The notes beneath the pieces are model-generated. The model ran no database searches and had not been told where the DNA came from. It saw only the letters and a list, made by a program, of their open reading frames with translations. Shown one piece after another: positions 25,030 to 33,560 of a DNA stretch of 64,000 nt. Numbering within the stretch: the first letter of the stretch is position 1; every line of letters starts with the position of its first letter. The DNA is from Thiomicrorhabdus cannonii (lineage in GTDB: Bacteria; Pseudomonadota; Gammaproteobacteria; Thiomicrospirales; Thiomicrospiraceae): NCBI RefSeq assembly GCF_013391695.1, contig NZ_JACBGH010000004.1, positions 1 through 64,000 of the forward strand. The letters are read 5' to 3'. Both the position numbers and the translations under genes were made by a program.

Positions 25030-25584
25030 TTACGATCGCTGCAAGCCCTGCTCCACCTGCTGGCGCACGCCGCTTCCCTTGAGTTTTTCAATCAAGGTCA
25101 AGGCAAAGTCCATTGCCGTTCCCGGCCCTTTGGAGGTGATAATCCTGTCGTCCACCACCACCGCCTGGTTCAGGTAGGTCATGCCTTCCGCCGGCGCACG
25201 GTCGATCACGCCGGGGTAACTGGTCGCCTGGCGGTTATCGAGCAAACCGGCCGTGACCAGCACTTGTGGCGCCGCACAAATCGCGCCCACATAACCACCC
25301 GCGGCGGCGGTTGTTTGCAGTAACCGGATAATGCGCTCGTCCTCTTGCAAATAATCCGCCCCCGGCAAACCGCCGGGCAGTACCACCAGATCAAAAGCCT
25401 GATTGAGCACCGCATCCAAGGTGGTTTGCGCCACCAACTGCACGCCGCGACTGGCGGTAATGACGCGCTCGCTATCCAAACTGGCAGTCACGACCTCAAT
25501 GCCGGCACGCACCAGCAGGTCGATAATGGTGACCGCCTCCAGTTCTTCGCAACCCTGCGCCAAAGGAACCAATACTTTTGCCAT
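25030..25584 (-). CDS. yajL: DJ-1/PfpI family protein, YajL-like
   Basis: 184 residues from ATG 25584. The nucleophilic elbow GAICAAP with its Cys, the acidic EELEAVTIID and the closing TSKGPGTAMDFALTLIEKL define the DJ-1/YajL branch. Members are described as chaperone/glyoxalase III or protein deglycase enzymes protecting against carbonyl and oxidative damage; the exact activity is debated. Single gene, terminated by the inverted-repeat hairpin. Confidence 0.9.
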   Translation of the reverse strand: MAKVLVPLAQGCEELEAVTIIDLLVRAGIEVVTASLDSERVITASRGVQLVAQTTLDAVLNQAFDLVVLPGGLPGADYLQEDERIIRLLQTTAAAGGYVGAICAAPQVLVTAGLLDNRQATSYPGVIDRAPAEGMTYLNQAVVVDDRIITSKGPGTAMDFALTLIEKLKGSGVRQQVEQGLQRS

Positions 25585-25647
25585 CTTGCACCTCACAAAA
25601 TCTAAACAAAAAAGCCACTGTGAAGTGGCTTTGAAAAGGTTTGCAAA

Positions 25648-27045
25648 TTACTTTTGCATCTGCTGGGTCAGCGCCATGGTTTTGAGGACACGGAACGCTT
25701 CGTTCAGCTCGTAATCTTTTTCCAGCAGCTTGGCAATGTCTTCATCGGCGGAGGCTTGTTTGGATTCGCCGTTTTTATCCGCCTTGTCTTTACCGTTGCC
25801 GTTGCCGTTTTCCAAGTGGCCGGAGAGGTCTTTCTCTTTGACATTCATAAAGTCGGAGGTATCGACCTTTTCAATCTTGGCCAAATCCACCTGAATGTCC
25901 GGCTTGATGCCTTCGGCCTGAATGGAGCGTCCTAGCGGCGTGTAATAACGCGCCGTGGTAACCTTAATAGCCGCGCCGTTATTCAGCGGCAACAAGGTCT
26001 GCACCGAACCTTTACCGAAACTGGTGCGTCCGACAATAATGGCGCGTTTCTGATCCTGCAAGGCGCCGGAAACGATTTCGGATGCCGAAGCGGAGCCTTC
26101 GTTAATCAATACCACCATCGGCTTGCCTTCCAAAACGTCGCCCTTTTCGGCTTCAAAACGCATTTTGGAGTTTTTGATGCGTCCTTCGGTGTAAACAATC
26201 AAACCGTCGTTCAAGAAGGCATCCGAAACCTGTACGGCCGCCGTCAAGACCCCGCCGGGGTTATTACGCAAATCCAAAACTAGACCGTTAATCGGGGCTT
26301 TGTTAAGCTCGTCCAGTTTCTGGATGGCCTCAAGCAAATCCTGGCCGGTACGCACCTGGAACTGGCTGATACGCACATAGCCGATGCCGTCTTTCAACAT
26401 CTTCTGTTTGACGCTCTTGACCTTGATGACCGCGCGCGTAATCGTCAGGTTGATGGGGGCATCCGCGCCCTTGCGCACAATCGTCAATTTCAACTTGGTG
26501 CCCGGCTTGCCGCGCATAATATCGACCGCTTCGCTCAGGGTTTTGCCTTTGACCGGCTCATCCCCCAGCTTGATAATCAAGTCGCCGGCTTTGACCCCGG
26601 CTTTTTCGGCCGGGGTGTCGTCGATCGGGGAGATGACTTTGACAAAACCGTCTTCCATGCCGACTTCCATCCCCAAACCGCCAAACTCGCCTTTGGTATG
26701 CTCTTCCATCTCTTCGAAACTTTTAGGCGGCAGGTACGCCGAATGCGGGTCCAGGCTCGACAACATGCCGCTGATGGCGCCTTCCAGCAGCTTCTTGTCG
26801 TCGACCTCTTCCACATAATCGCTGGAAACACGCTCGAACACTTCGGCAAAGGCACGCAACTCCTGCAACGGCAAGGAGACTTTTTCCTGCGCAGCCGGCT
26901 CAGGAGTCTGTTCCTGAACACCTTTATCGGCCATCACTGTCGAGGCCAGGACCACCAGCGCACCCAAAAATGCGCCGCTTACCATCCATGTTGCTTTGCT
27001 ATATGCCGTTTTACTCACCTGTGACTCCTGTACGGTTTTTTTCAT
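25648..27045 (-). CDS. Carboxyl-terminal processing protease, S41 family
   Basis: 465 residues from ATG 27045; a TTG at 27069 is a worse start. An N-terminal signal or anchor (WMVSGAFLGALVVLASTVMA) exports it. Order: a helical region with FERVSSDYVEEVDDKKLLEGAISGML, a PDZ domain (FGGLGMEVGMEDGFVKVISPIDDTPAEKAG), and the S41 catalytic core with LVLDLRNNPGG, nucleophile Ser in NEGSASASEI and Lys in GRTSFGKGSVQ. The C-terminal 60 residues are charged and Lys/Gly-rich. CtpA-type proteases trim or degrade periplasmic proteins. Its start codon lies inside a perfect 9-bp inverted repeat. Confidence 0.93.
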   Translation of the reverse strand: MKKTVQESQVSKTAYSKATWMVSGAFLGALVVLASTVMADKGVQEQTPEPAAQEKVSLPLQELRAFAEVFERVSSDYVEEVDDKKLLEGAISGMLSSLDPHSAYLPPKSFEEMEEHTKGEFGGLGMEVGMEDGFVKVISPIDDTPAEKAGVKAGDLIIKLGDEPVKGKTLSEAVDIMRGKPGTKLKLTIVRKGADAPINLTITRAVIKVKSVKQKMLKDGIGYVRISQFQVRTGQDLLEAIQKLDELNKAPINGLVLDLRNNPGGVLTAAVQVSDAFLNDGLIVYTEGRIKNSKMRFEAEKGDVLEGKPMVVLINEGSASASEIVSGALQDQKRAIIVGRTSFGKGSVQTLLPLNNGAAIKVTTARYYTPLGRSIQAEGIKPDIQVDLAKIEKVDTSDFMNVKEKDLSGHLENGNGNGKDKADKNGESKQASADEDIAKLLEKDYELNEAFRVLKTMALTQQMQK

Positions 27046-27060
27046 GTTTCTAACATGAAA
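27040..27060. promoter_or_regulatory. Perfect inverted repeat over the protease start codon
   Basis: TTTCATGTT TCT AACATGAAA: two 9-bp arms with a 3-bp centre. The left arm contains the protease ATG (27045-27043), so in mRNA it could sequester the start, or in DNA act as a repressor operator. Confidence 0.55.
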
Positions 27061-27186
27061 GCGGGACAAACGCCAGGTTTATCCCCATAATAATTTAGGC
27101 CATTATAAATGAACTTTACGTGACATAGTCTGCGCTTTTCATTAAAATCAACGCATTAACCCTACAGAATATAGTTATAAAATGAA

Positions 27187-27510
27187 ATGGTGAAATTAAT
27201 GCCGGACGCCAAACCCTATGAGATGAAAGAAGAGAACATCAACAAAGCCTCTAAAGCACTCAAAGCCATGGGACATCCGCTGAGACTGAAAATCTTGTGT
27301 GTTATCGGCGAGCAGGAACTGCCGGTGATGGACATCGTTTCCAAAGTCGGTACGACGCAGAGCAATATCTCGCAACATATCGACATTCTGCGCGAAAAAG
27401 AGATTATTACCTCGCGTCGTGAGGGCAGTAAAATTCTCTGTAAAGTGCGCGACCCCAATATCTTGAAACTGATGGAGGCCATGCAGGCCACCTTCTGTCC
27501 GGTCAACTAA
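27187..27510 (+). CDS. ArsR-family repressor of the HlyU/BigR/SqrR type
   Basis: 107 residues, a winged helix-turn-helix of the ArsR family (LKAMGHPLRLKILCVIG, TTQSNISQHIDILREKEIITSRREG). Cysteines fall at 38 and 104, exactly 66 apart, the separation of the two cysteines that form a tetrasulfide link in the persulfide sensors SqrR and BigR, and the numbering of Vibrio HlyU. It probably derepresses sulfur-handling genes on exposure to reactive sulfur. Metal-binding motifs of ArsR/SmtB are lacking. A start at ATG 27199 is possible. It is divergent from the protease gene and ends at a strong terminator. Confidence 0.85.
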   Translation: MVKLMPDAKPYEMKEENINKASKALKAMGHPLRLKILCVIGEQELPVMDIVSKVGTTQSNISQHIDILREKEIITSRREGSKILCKVRDPNILKLMEAMQATFCPVN

Positions 27511-27536
27511 AACGACTCTCCATCGTCTTCAATGAA

Positions 27537-27567
27537 AACAGCCGGCGTTTGCCGGCTGTTTTATTTT
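27537..27567. terminator. Bidirectional intrinsic terminator
   Basis: AACAGCCGGC GTTT GCCGGCTGTT stem followed by TTATTTT; A-rich on the other side. It lies between the ArsR-type regulator and the convergent protease-like gene. Confidence 0.9.
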
Positions 27568-27577
27568 CGTTACTGGG

Positions 27578-28354
27578 CTAACCCTGCAGATTCAACCTTA
27601 AATCAAACTGCGAGCGTGCCGCTTGCAACACACCCAAGGCATTTTCGCTGTCCGCGTTTACCGCGATGCTTCGGGAACGGTCGCTGCCGTCGTCTATGCC
27701 ATCCAGCGCACCCTGCGTTTGCACCCCGTTCTGTTCTGCTGAATTCTCCGTCGCTGTGGTTTGGCCCGTTTGAGCGCTTTCGCGGTTTTGCTGCGCGATT
27801 TCGATGCGCGCCTGCGCTGCCATCTGCATGGCCAACCCGGCCACCTTCAAGTCTTGCGAAGAGGGTTCGGCGGGCGCCAAAGCCGCCCTTTGAATAATCA
27901 TCGCCTTTTGCAAAGTCGCTTGCGGATCGCCGGGCACGGCGGAAGTGTCGATACCGACCTCGCCGCCAATCGCGTAACGCTTACCGTCGGGGCCGGTTTG
28001 GTAGACAAAAGAAGCGCCGCTGGTGGCAAATCCGCCGGCCGCCGCCAAATGCGCCATTTCATGCGCTTTGACTTCGCTATCGCGCGCCTTTAACTGATTG
28101 ATAACCTGCTGAACCTGGGCATCATCCTGCTGAGCTTGCTGTTTGGACGGCTGGCGATCCTGGGACGCTTCCTGGAACGCTTCCTGAGAGGGCTTTTGTG
28201 GCGTTGAAGTGGATGCTACCTCGGCCGGTTTTCCCTGCGCCGGGATTATGACCGGCCGCGCGGCCTGAGTTTCCAAAGAGACAGCGTCGCGCCCGGCCGG
28301 TTGCACGGCCGTCGGCAAATGCACAGTGGGAAGGGAGGATGCAATCGACAACAT
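27578..28354 (-). CDS. Putative metalloprotease, SprA-related/CJM1_0395 family
   Basis: 258 residues from ATG 28354 (GAGG 7 bp upstream). The first 110 residues are a Gln/Pro/Ala-rich low-complexity region (QKPSQEAFQEASQDRQPSKQ). Then comes VINQLKARDSEVKAHEMAHLAAAGG with an HEMAH (HExxH) motif and SFVYQTGPDGKRYAIGGEVGID, the signature of this family. The HExxH suggests a zinc protease but no activity is established. No signal peptide is apparent. It is divergent from the second HDOD gene. Confidence 0.8.
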   Translation of the reverse strand: MLSIASSLPTVHLPTAVQPAGRDAVSLETQAARPVIIPAQGKPAEVASTSTPQKPSQEAFQEASQDRQPSKQQAQQDDAQVQQVINQLKARDSEVKAHEMAHLAAAGGFATSGASFVYQTGPDGKRYAIGGEVGIDTSAVPGDPQATLQKAMIIQRAALAPAEPSSQDLKVAGLAMQMAAQARIEIAQQNRESAQTGQTTATENSAEQNGVQTQGALDGIDDGSDRSRSIAVNADSENALGVLQAARSQFDLRLNLQG

Positions 28355-28571
28355 CAATATGCCTCAAACAATCAAAAAAGGACTGATTCAATAATAATTA
28401 AATTCTATCACACCTAAAAAAGTCTTCTAATTCATAAAATTAGAACACACATAAGTCATTATTATGCCAACGGCATCGCTCCATCGGCTCAACTTTTTTA
28501 GTGGTTTTATCTATTTCATTGCTAAAATCGGATAGGCCCCCATTTTAAAGCACCCAACTGGCAAAAAGGCG

Positions 28572-29432
28572 ATGCAGGCAAAACTCAACCAAGCCGTTAA
28601 AATATTCAACGAAACCAAGGTACCCAGCCTGCCCGAAGAAGTGCTCCTTCTTCAGGAAGAGCTTCATAAAAAGTACCCTAACACCGTTACCATCGCCAAT
28701 TTGATCGCACATAACGCGGAGTTACTTGGGGATTTCCTGACACTGGTCAACACCAACGTGACCAGTGAAAAAAGCGAAATCAAGGACGCCAAGGCCGCCG
28801 TCAACGTACTGGGACTTGACGAAATATACAACCTCTTTGTTTCCAGCTGCCTGACCCGCCTACTCTCGCAAAACAGCAGCGAAAAATCCGTTGTGCTGCA
28901 TGGTGCCCAGGCAGGCTTGGCGGCGGCGGAATTGGCATTCTGGGTGTATGATGTTTCGCGCTCCGAGGCCTATATGGCGGGACTCATGCAGAACGTGGGG
29001 GCCATCTATCTGGCGCGTTTCTTCAATCAGGATTACGAAGAGGTATTTGAACGATTCCTTGCCAATCCCATTTCGACACTCGACAAGGAAGAGAAGCGCT
29101 TCGGCACCTCGCATGTGTATTTGGGCACTTACATTTCAAAAAAATGGAATTTCAATCCCGATGTTTACAAAGCGATTCTGCTGCACCACGACACCGCTTT
29201 CCTGCTCAAAACGGTACAGGACCAGAAGGTACGCCATCTAACGGCGCTGATTATGGTCGCCAATTTTGTGGTCGCCCAGGCAAACGGCGAACAGTATCTG
29301 ACACAAGAGTTAAAGGAGTATCGCGACCTAGGCCTGAAGGCGCTTGACCTGCCTGAGAATGCCATCAAAGCCGCAACGGCGGCCGTTTCCAAATGGGGAA
29401 GTTCATTAGGTGCTGCACCCGGAGGACACTAA
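28572..29432 (+). CDS. HDOD domain signalling protein (second copy)
   Basis: 286 residues, a single HDOD domain: ETKVPSLPEEVLLLQEEL at the start, AAVNVLGLDEIYNLFVSSCL centrally, AGLMQNVGAIYLARF in place of the HD motif, and KAILLHHD. The usual HD pair reads QN, so no phosphohydrolase activity is expected. It resembles the protein at 5859 in length and layout. Its stop is 3 bp from the start of the next gene, a membrane protein, so the two probably work together. Confidence 0.8.
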   Translation: MQAKLNQAVKIFNETKVPSLPEEVLLLQEELHKKYPNTVTIANLIAHNAELLGDFLTLVNTNVTSEKSEIKDAKAAVNVLGLDEIYNLFVSSCLTRLLSQNSSEKSVVLHGAQAGLAAAELAFWVYDVSRSEAYMAGLMQNVGAIYLARFFNQDYEEVFERFLANPISTLDKEEKRFGTSHVYLGTYISKKWNFNPDVYKAILLHHDTAFLLKTVQDQKVRHLTALIMVANFVVAQANGEQYLTQELKEYRDLGLKALDLPENAIKAATAAVSKWGSSLGAAPGGH

Positions 29433-29435
29433 GCC

Positions 29436-30149
29436 ATGCGAAAATTCAATCACCTCACCGCGCTGCAGCACCTCCTGAGCCTGGATACGACCATCTTCAA
29501 AGAAGAATTGTATTATCCGTGGTATATCCAGACGCATTACATCAAGATTATCACGGCTTCATGGTCTGTATTGGCCACTGCCGTCGGCGCCACCCTGTGG
29601 CTGACAACCAAACTGAACGCTCTTTCCATCTGCATGGCTATCGCCGCCATCAGCCTGCTACTGGGCGCCTTGTTTTTTGCCACCGTCAAACAACTGCGGA
29701 GTTCGGCGCGCAATCAGGCCGTATCCGCCATGATGAGACTCGAGAAGAAAGAGTTCATGCGCCATTTGGAACCTTTTGTACCGGATGACCGCAAACACAT
29801 TGCCCAGCGCATTGTCACCGACCTTGACTTCACTCCCAAGGAATATATCTCCGTCACCGTCGCCACGCAAAACCGCATCCTGCATAACACCGACTCTTTT
29901 ATCAAAGACATCGAACGCATGTTCAAGGAGAAACAGCTGTCGCTGTTTGAGTTTGATGACATGGCCTTCAGCGATACCGTTTTCGCCGTGACCCCCAAGG
30001 CGCGCGAGAAATATGCAAAGCTCAAAAACGCCTCCACATTCCATGATGATTTTTCAATTTCCGAACAAACCAAAACCGCGATTATGATGAAAATAAAAGA
30101 AGCCGCAAACCGCGCTGCATTGGGGCGTGAAGGCATGAAGCTCAAATAG
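29436..30149 (+). CDS. Two-helix membrane protein of unknown function, paired with HDOD gene
   Basis: 237 residues. Two hydrophobic helices at about residues 37-56 and 63-82 form a hairpin, leaving both termini on the same side, most likely cytoplasmic. The C-terminal 150 residues are charged and helical (MRLEKKEFMRHLEPFVPDDRKHI and following). No family recognised. Cotranscription with the HDOD gene is nearly certain from the 3-bp spacing. The start ATG at 29436 follows GGAGGACACTAAGCC, a good RBS. Confidence 0.7.
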   Translation: MRKFNHLTALQHLLSLDTTIFKEELYYPWYIQTHYIKIITASWSVLATAVGATLWLTTKLNALSICMAIAAISLLLGALFFATVKQLRSSARNQAVSAMMRLEKKEFMRHLEPFVPDDRKHIAQRIVTDLDFTPKEYISVTVATQNRILHNTDSFIKDIERMFKEKQLSLFEFDDMAFSDTVFAVTPKAREKYAKLKNASTFHDDFSISEQTKTAIMMKIKEAANRAALGREGMKLK

Positions 30150-30232
30150 CGGAAACCGCTCTGTTGGCATAATCAAAGCCAGCCGGAGCAAATGCAACTG
30201 CCAAAGAACCGTAGTGTTTTCTTTAATTTGAT

Positions 30233-30280
30233 AATGGTGGGCCCTCACGGACTTGAACCGTGGACCTAACGATTATGAGT
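30233..30280. repeat. Left attachment site (48-bp direct repeat)
   Basis: Begins AATGGTGGGCCCTCACGG and ends GATTATGAGT. It copies the 3' half of the tRNA gene from the CCA end to the anticodon; beyond it the sequence diverges (TTCTTTTTTA), so this copy is only a tRNA fragment. Confidence 0.92.
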
Positions 30281-30414
30281 TTCTTTTTTAACTAATCCAT
30301 ACACCCCAGAAGCTACGCGTAAAAACATCACTACCCATTGAATTTAAAGCGTTTTCATTACTTTAACGCAGATATACCAATATAGATTGAAATGTATTAA
30401 AATGCTTTTAATCT

Positions 30415-30436
30415 GGTACATAGGCGGTACATAAAA
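30415..30436 (+). promoter_or_regulatory. Paired integrase arm-type sites, left end
   Basis: GGTACATA at 30415 and GGTACATAAAA at 30426, 11 bp apart, directly before the integrase start. The same pair with the same spacing and orientation recurs at 39816-39837. Confidence 0.65.
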
Positions 30437-30438
30437 AA

Positions 30439-31755
30439 ATGGAAGGCGAAAACAAGTTCAGTTTCACCATCAAACGATTGGACGAAATCACCAAGAAGGG
30501 AACCTATTACGACACCCATAGGGATGCCAACGGCCTTGCATACTTTTTGCAGACCGAAGGAGGTAAAGGCTCTTTTATCGTTCGCAGCCGGATCAACAAT
30601 AACCGGGTAAACATCACTATTGGAAAATTCCCGAATGTCACGATTGAGCAGGCAAGAAAAGCAGCACGCCAAATTCAGACAGACCTCTCCAATGGAATAA
30701 ATCCAAACGACAAAAAGCGATTCGAGCGCACCAAGCAATCAACACTTGCCCAAATGTATGAACGCTACCTGACTATTCGCAAGCTGAAGCCAACCACTGT
30801 ATCCGGTTATCACCAATCATTCAGAAACGTACTCGCACCACTGGCCGACATTGAAATGACAGCCATCACCTACGACAAGGTTTTGCGAACTCACCAGGAT
30901 TACACCAAGCGCAGCCCGGCAGAAGCCGACCGAGCCATGCGATTGCTCAAAGCTATATTCAACGTGGCCATGGACGAAATACGCGATCTAGACGGCCGCC
31001 CCCTGATCTTGGAAAATCCGGTAAAGAAGCTGGGTAAGAACAAACACTTCACCACGCTGGAGCGCAAGACGCGAAAACTGGAATCAGACCAGCTGCGCCC
31101 GTTCCTTGAGACCGTCGAAGCCATGACCAAGGATAAGCGCCGCGTGTACCAGACTGGCGCCGATCTGCTCTTGGTTCTGCTCTATCACGGCACACGTTTC
31201 ACCGAAACCGCGTCAATCAAATGGGACCAGGTAGAAATGAAGTACAAGCGCTTCTACCTGACCGAAACAAAGAACGGCCGCCGGCTGTGGCTCCCCATGA
31301 CAACGGAAACCGAGAAGGTATTCAAACGCAGAAAGGCATTATCCACCGGGAGCGAGTACGTGTTCCCGAGCGCCACCGACGATAGCAGGCGTATTTCTGA
31401 CGTTAAGAAGGCGCTCAAATACCTACTCGAAGAAACCGGCATTCTTATCACCCCCCATGACCTGCGCCGTACCTTCAACGCTACTGGTACGGGGCTTGGC
31501 ATATCCCCCTACATTCTCAAACAGCTGGTAAACCATGCCCAAAGCAAAACGGACGTAACCGAGGGATACAACACACTTAACGCCGACGACCTGCGAGAGC
31601 ATAGCCAGCGAATCACCGATGCCATTTTGCAGAAGGCCGGAAGAAGCGTATCCAATAGCGACGACGCCCTGCTCCAACTGATCGGCCAGTTAAGCGATGA
31701 CGAAAAGCGCCGCCTGATCTTCAAGCTAAGCAACCAGTCAGCAAGCAATGGGTAA
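30439..31755 (+). CDS. Tyrosine recombinase (site-specific integrase)
   Basis: 438 residues. N-terminal arm-binding and SAM-like core-binding domains (AQMYERYLTIRKLKPTTVSGY), then the catalytic domain: Arg in YHGTRFTETASIKW, HDLRRTF with the His/Arg pair, the LVNHAQSKTDVTEGYN box with the second His, and a nucleophilic Tyr in TEGYNTL. It should catalyse integration and excision at the tRNA 3' end. It is the first gene of the element, 160 bp inside the left site; its start lies just past the GGTACATA pair, so binding there could also autoregulate it. Confidence 0.93.
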   Translation: MEGENKFSFTIKRLDEITKKGTYYDTHRDANGLAYFLQTEGGKGSFIVRSRINNNRVNITIGKFPNVTIEQARKAARQIQTDLSNGINPNDKKRFERTKQSTLAQMYERYLTIRKLKPTTVSGYHQSFRNVLAPLADIEMTAITYDKVLRTHQDYTKRSPAEADRAMRLLKAIFNVAMDEIRDLDGRPLILENPVKKLGKNKHFTTLERKTRKLESDQLRPFLETVEAMTKDKRRVYQTGADLLLVLLYHGTRFTETASIKWDQVEMKYKRFYLTETKNGRRLWLPMTTETEKVFKRRKALSTGSEYVFPSATDDSRRISDVKKALKYLLEETGILITPHDLRRTFNATGTGLGISPYILKQLVNHAQSKTDVTEGYNTLNADDLREHSQRITDAILQKAGRSVSNSDDALLQLIGQLSDDEKRRLIFKLSNQSASNG

Positions 31756-31875
31756 ATCACAACACAACCGCCACCATTGTTTGAAAATTAAAAAATAAAC
31801 ATAGAGCAAAAACCAAAAACGCAGGGATGCTACCCACGTAAACCACCTTAAAGTCCATAAAATGGAGAATGAACC

Positions 31876-32169
31876 ATGAAAGCAGAAATCAAAGAATCAA
31901 TCGTGTTAAACCGCAATACTCGCGTTTATGAAGTAACAACTGATAAATATTATCCAGATATCCGACTAGGTAACCGCATAGTAGTCAATGAGAGCATTCT
32001 CCCAAAAGAATTAGACGTGATTTTATTCAAAAATCATAATGGCGCGTTTGAATTTATCGACTATGAAAACCTTAGCTCAAAAAGCCAAAATAAGGAATTT
32101 GTCGGCGTAATTGAAGCCATCTATTTCCCGCACGCTTCGTGCGCACCTACCGCAACCCATACAATTTGA
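31876..32169 (+). CDS. Small element protein, possibly S24/LexA-fold
   Basis: 97 residues with GGAG upstream of the ATG (AATGGAGAATGAACCATG). The middle, GNRIVVNESILPKELDVILF, faintly resembles the C-terminal fold of S24/LexA-type repressors (a GD-hV-x-x motif before a beta strand), but no DNA-binding domain or catalytic Ser/Lys is evident. Base composition is more A+T-rich than the host genes. Function unknown; the resemblance is weak. Confidence 0.5.
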   Translation: MKAEIKESIVLNRNTRVYEVTTDKYYPDIRLGNRIVVNESILPKELDVILFKNHNGAFEFIDYENLSSKSQNKEFVGVIEAIYFPHASCAPTATHTI

Positions 32170-32181
32170 TCCAAACAGAAC

Positions 32182-32260
32182 CGGCACCGCCTATCCCGAC
32201 GGGGAGAAAAGCGGATTATCCACCCGCCTGACGGTGCCGCCCCCATTTAATTGTGGATAA
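32182..32260. promoter_or_regulatory. Structured segment with two opposed DnaA boxes, candidate origin
   Basis: CGGCACCG (32182) and CGGTGCCG (32232) form an 8-bp stem enclosing smaller stems (CCCGACGGGG; GCGG...CCCGC). TTATCCACC (32216-32224) and TGTGGATAA (32252-32260, a perfect DnaA box on the minus strand) are in opposite orientation. Origin function in an element with its own primase is a guess; a transcript-end structure is equally possible. Confidence 0.4.
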
Positions 32261-32276
32261 GACGGGAGTCTTATTT

Positions 32277-33224
32277 ATGAACCTTGATACCCCAATACCT
32301 CCAGGGGAGGTGTCTTTAGAGTTTCTGGCATACCGCTGGAACATACCAATACATTTGGCCCCAGAATCATTTTGCCAGTACATTCATTACGGGTTAAAGG
32401 TAAGCGCGTTTTTTGAGGATTTCGCCATCAATGAAGAAGTTATCAGACATGAAGTTCCATCAGGAGGACGTTATTATTTTGGTGTTAATACTAAAGATCT
32501 GGACTGCCTATTTAATTATGAAACCTTAATGTGGGAATCCCAATTACTTGGAGACGATTACTCCGATGATCACAAAAAATTTGCGAACCTGATTTCATTA
32601 CCCCAGTACTGGAATGATCGTGCTGTACGAATTCTAGACTGCAAACCAGCACAAGACAAAGACGGAAACTATGGACTATCAGTTTCAAGGATAGGAATTT
32701 TCATACAGCCGCCACATCAAATTGAAGACTATGGCCCACCAGATCATATCCACGAGTTTGTTATTGTTGAACCCGAAACGACCGATAGATTAATCCCTAG
32801 TAGCGAAAACGAAGCCATCTATTACAAGGTCAAGAACACTTTCTATCCGATCAAAAAACTGTTCGTTTCAGAGAGCAAACTACTGGAATTTGAAAAATGG
32901 TATTTCAATCTAGATCATTGCCATAATGATGACACTCATGAAACAGCGATCACAATCCATGATCTATACCCTAGCATTCCAACAACACAAACAGATGGCG
33001 TCGCCTACATCGTGCCCATACTGGACAAGTTCATTCATGACAACCAAGCAGAGCCAAAGCCTTCACAGCTATGGCGCTACCTGGTAGATCACATCCAAAA
33101 AACAGGTGACTTCAAAATAGCAGGAAAAGGAAAAGACGAGTCCATAATGCATTTTGGCAGCGCAAGACAATACACGAAAAAGAATCTTGATGACGCAATT
33201 AGAAGATGGAAAAAACCGAAATAA
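32277..33224 (+). CDS. Unknown protein of the integrated element
   Basis: 315 residues from ATG 32277, which has GGGAG 8 bp upstream; a GTG at 32253 lacks an RBS. No family recognised. It is soluble, acidic and rich in aromatic residues, with a repeated Pro/His-containing middle (QPPHQIEDYGPPDHIHEF). The C-terminal 70 residues are Lys-rich (SQLWRYLVDHIQKTGDFKIA) and could be a small helical domain. A+T content is higher than in flanking host genes. It is the only sizeable non-replication gene in the element, so it is the best candidate cargo. Confidence 0.65.
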   Translation: MNLDTPIPPGEVSLEFLAYRWNIPIHLAPESFCQYIHYGLKVSAFFEDFAINEEVIRHEVPSGGRYYFGVNTKDLDCLFNYETLMWESQLLGDDYSDDHKKFANLISLPQYWNDRAVRILDCKPAQDKDGNYGLSVSRIGIFIQPPHQIEDYGPPDHIHEFVIVEPETTDRLIPSSENEAIYYKVKNTFYPIKKLFVSESKLLEFEKWYFNLDHCHNDDTHETAITIHDLYPSIPTTQTDGVAYIVPILDKFIHDNQAEPKPSQLWRYLVDHIQKTGDFKIAGKGKDESIMHFGSARQYTKKNLDDAIRRWKKPK

Positions 33225-33350
33225 TCCCGTAAAAAAGCCGTTTTAAACCGCTTTATTCGTTTTTACCGGCAAATTCAAAACCACCCCCTAAAGTTATTTC
33301 CAAGCATTGCAGATGCTTCTATTTAGATGCAATTACTTGGAGATAACACC

Positions 33351-33560
33351 ATGACGCAACAAAACACACTAATCCCCCCTGACGAAACCGCAAAGCAACT
33401 GGGCGTAACCATTGGCACCCTTGCCACTTGGCGCAACACCGGCCGCAATAATCTGCCTTTCGTGAAGATCGGCCGCAAGGTGATGTATCGCCAATCCGAC
33501 ATTGAAAGCTGGATTGCCAAGCACACGTTTAATCACACCAACCAGGCTGTAGCGCAATGA
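33351..33560 (+). CDS. AlpA/excisionase-type DNA-binding protein
   Basis: 69 residues from ATG 33351 (GGAGA 8 bp upstream). It is a MerR-like helix-turn-helix of the AlpA/Xis type: PPDETAKQLGVTIGTLATWRNTG, then LPFVKIGRKVMYRQSDIESWI, the usual closing signature. Such proteins regulate integrase expression or help excision. Its stop overlaps the primase start by 4 bp (ATGA). Confidence 0.85.
   Translation: MTQQNTLIPPDETAKQLGVTIGTLATWRNTGRNNLPFVKIGRKVMYRQSDIESWIAKHTFNHTNQAVAQ

Noticed and set aside
30235-30280. A second tRNA gene at the left attachment site
   Set aside because: Only the 3' half matches; the D-arm and 5' acceptor strand are missing, so it is an attachment-site fragment.
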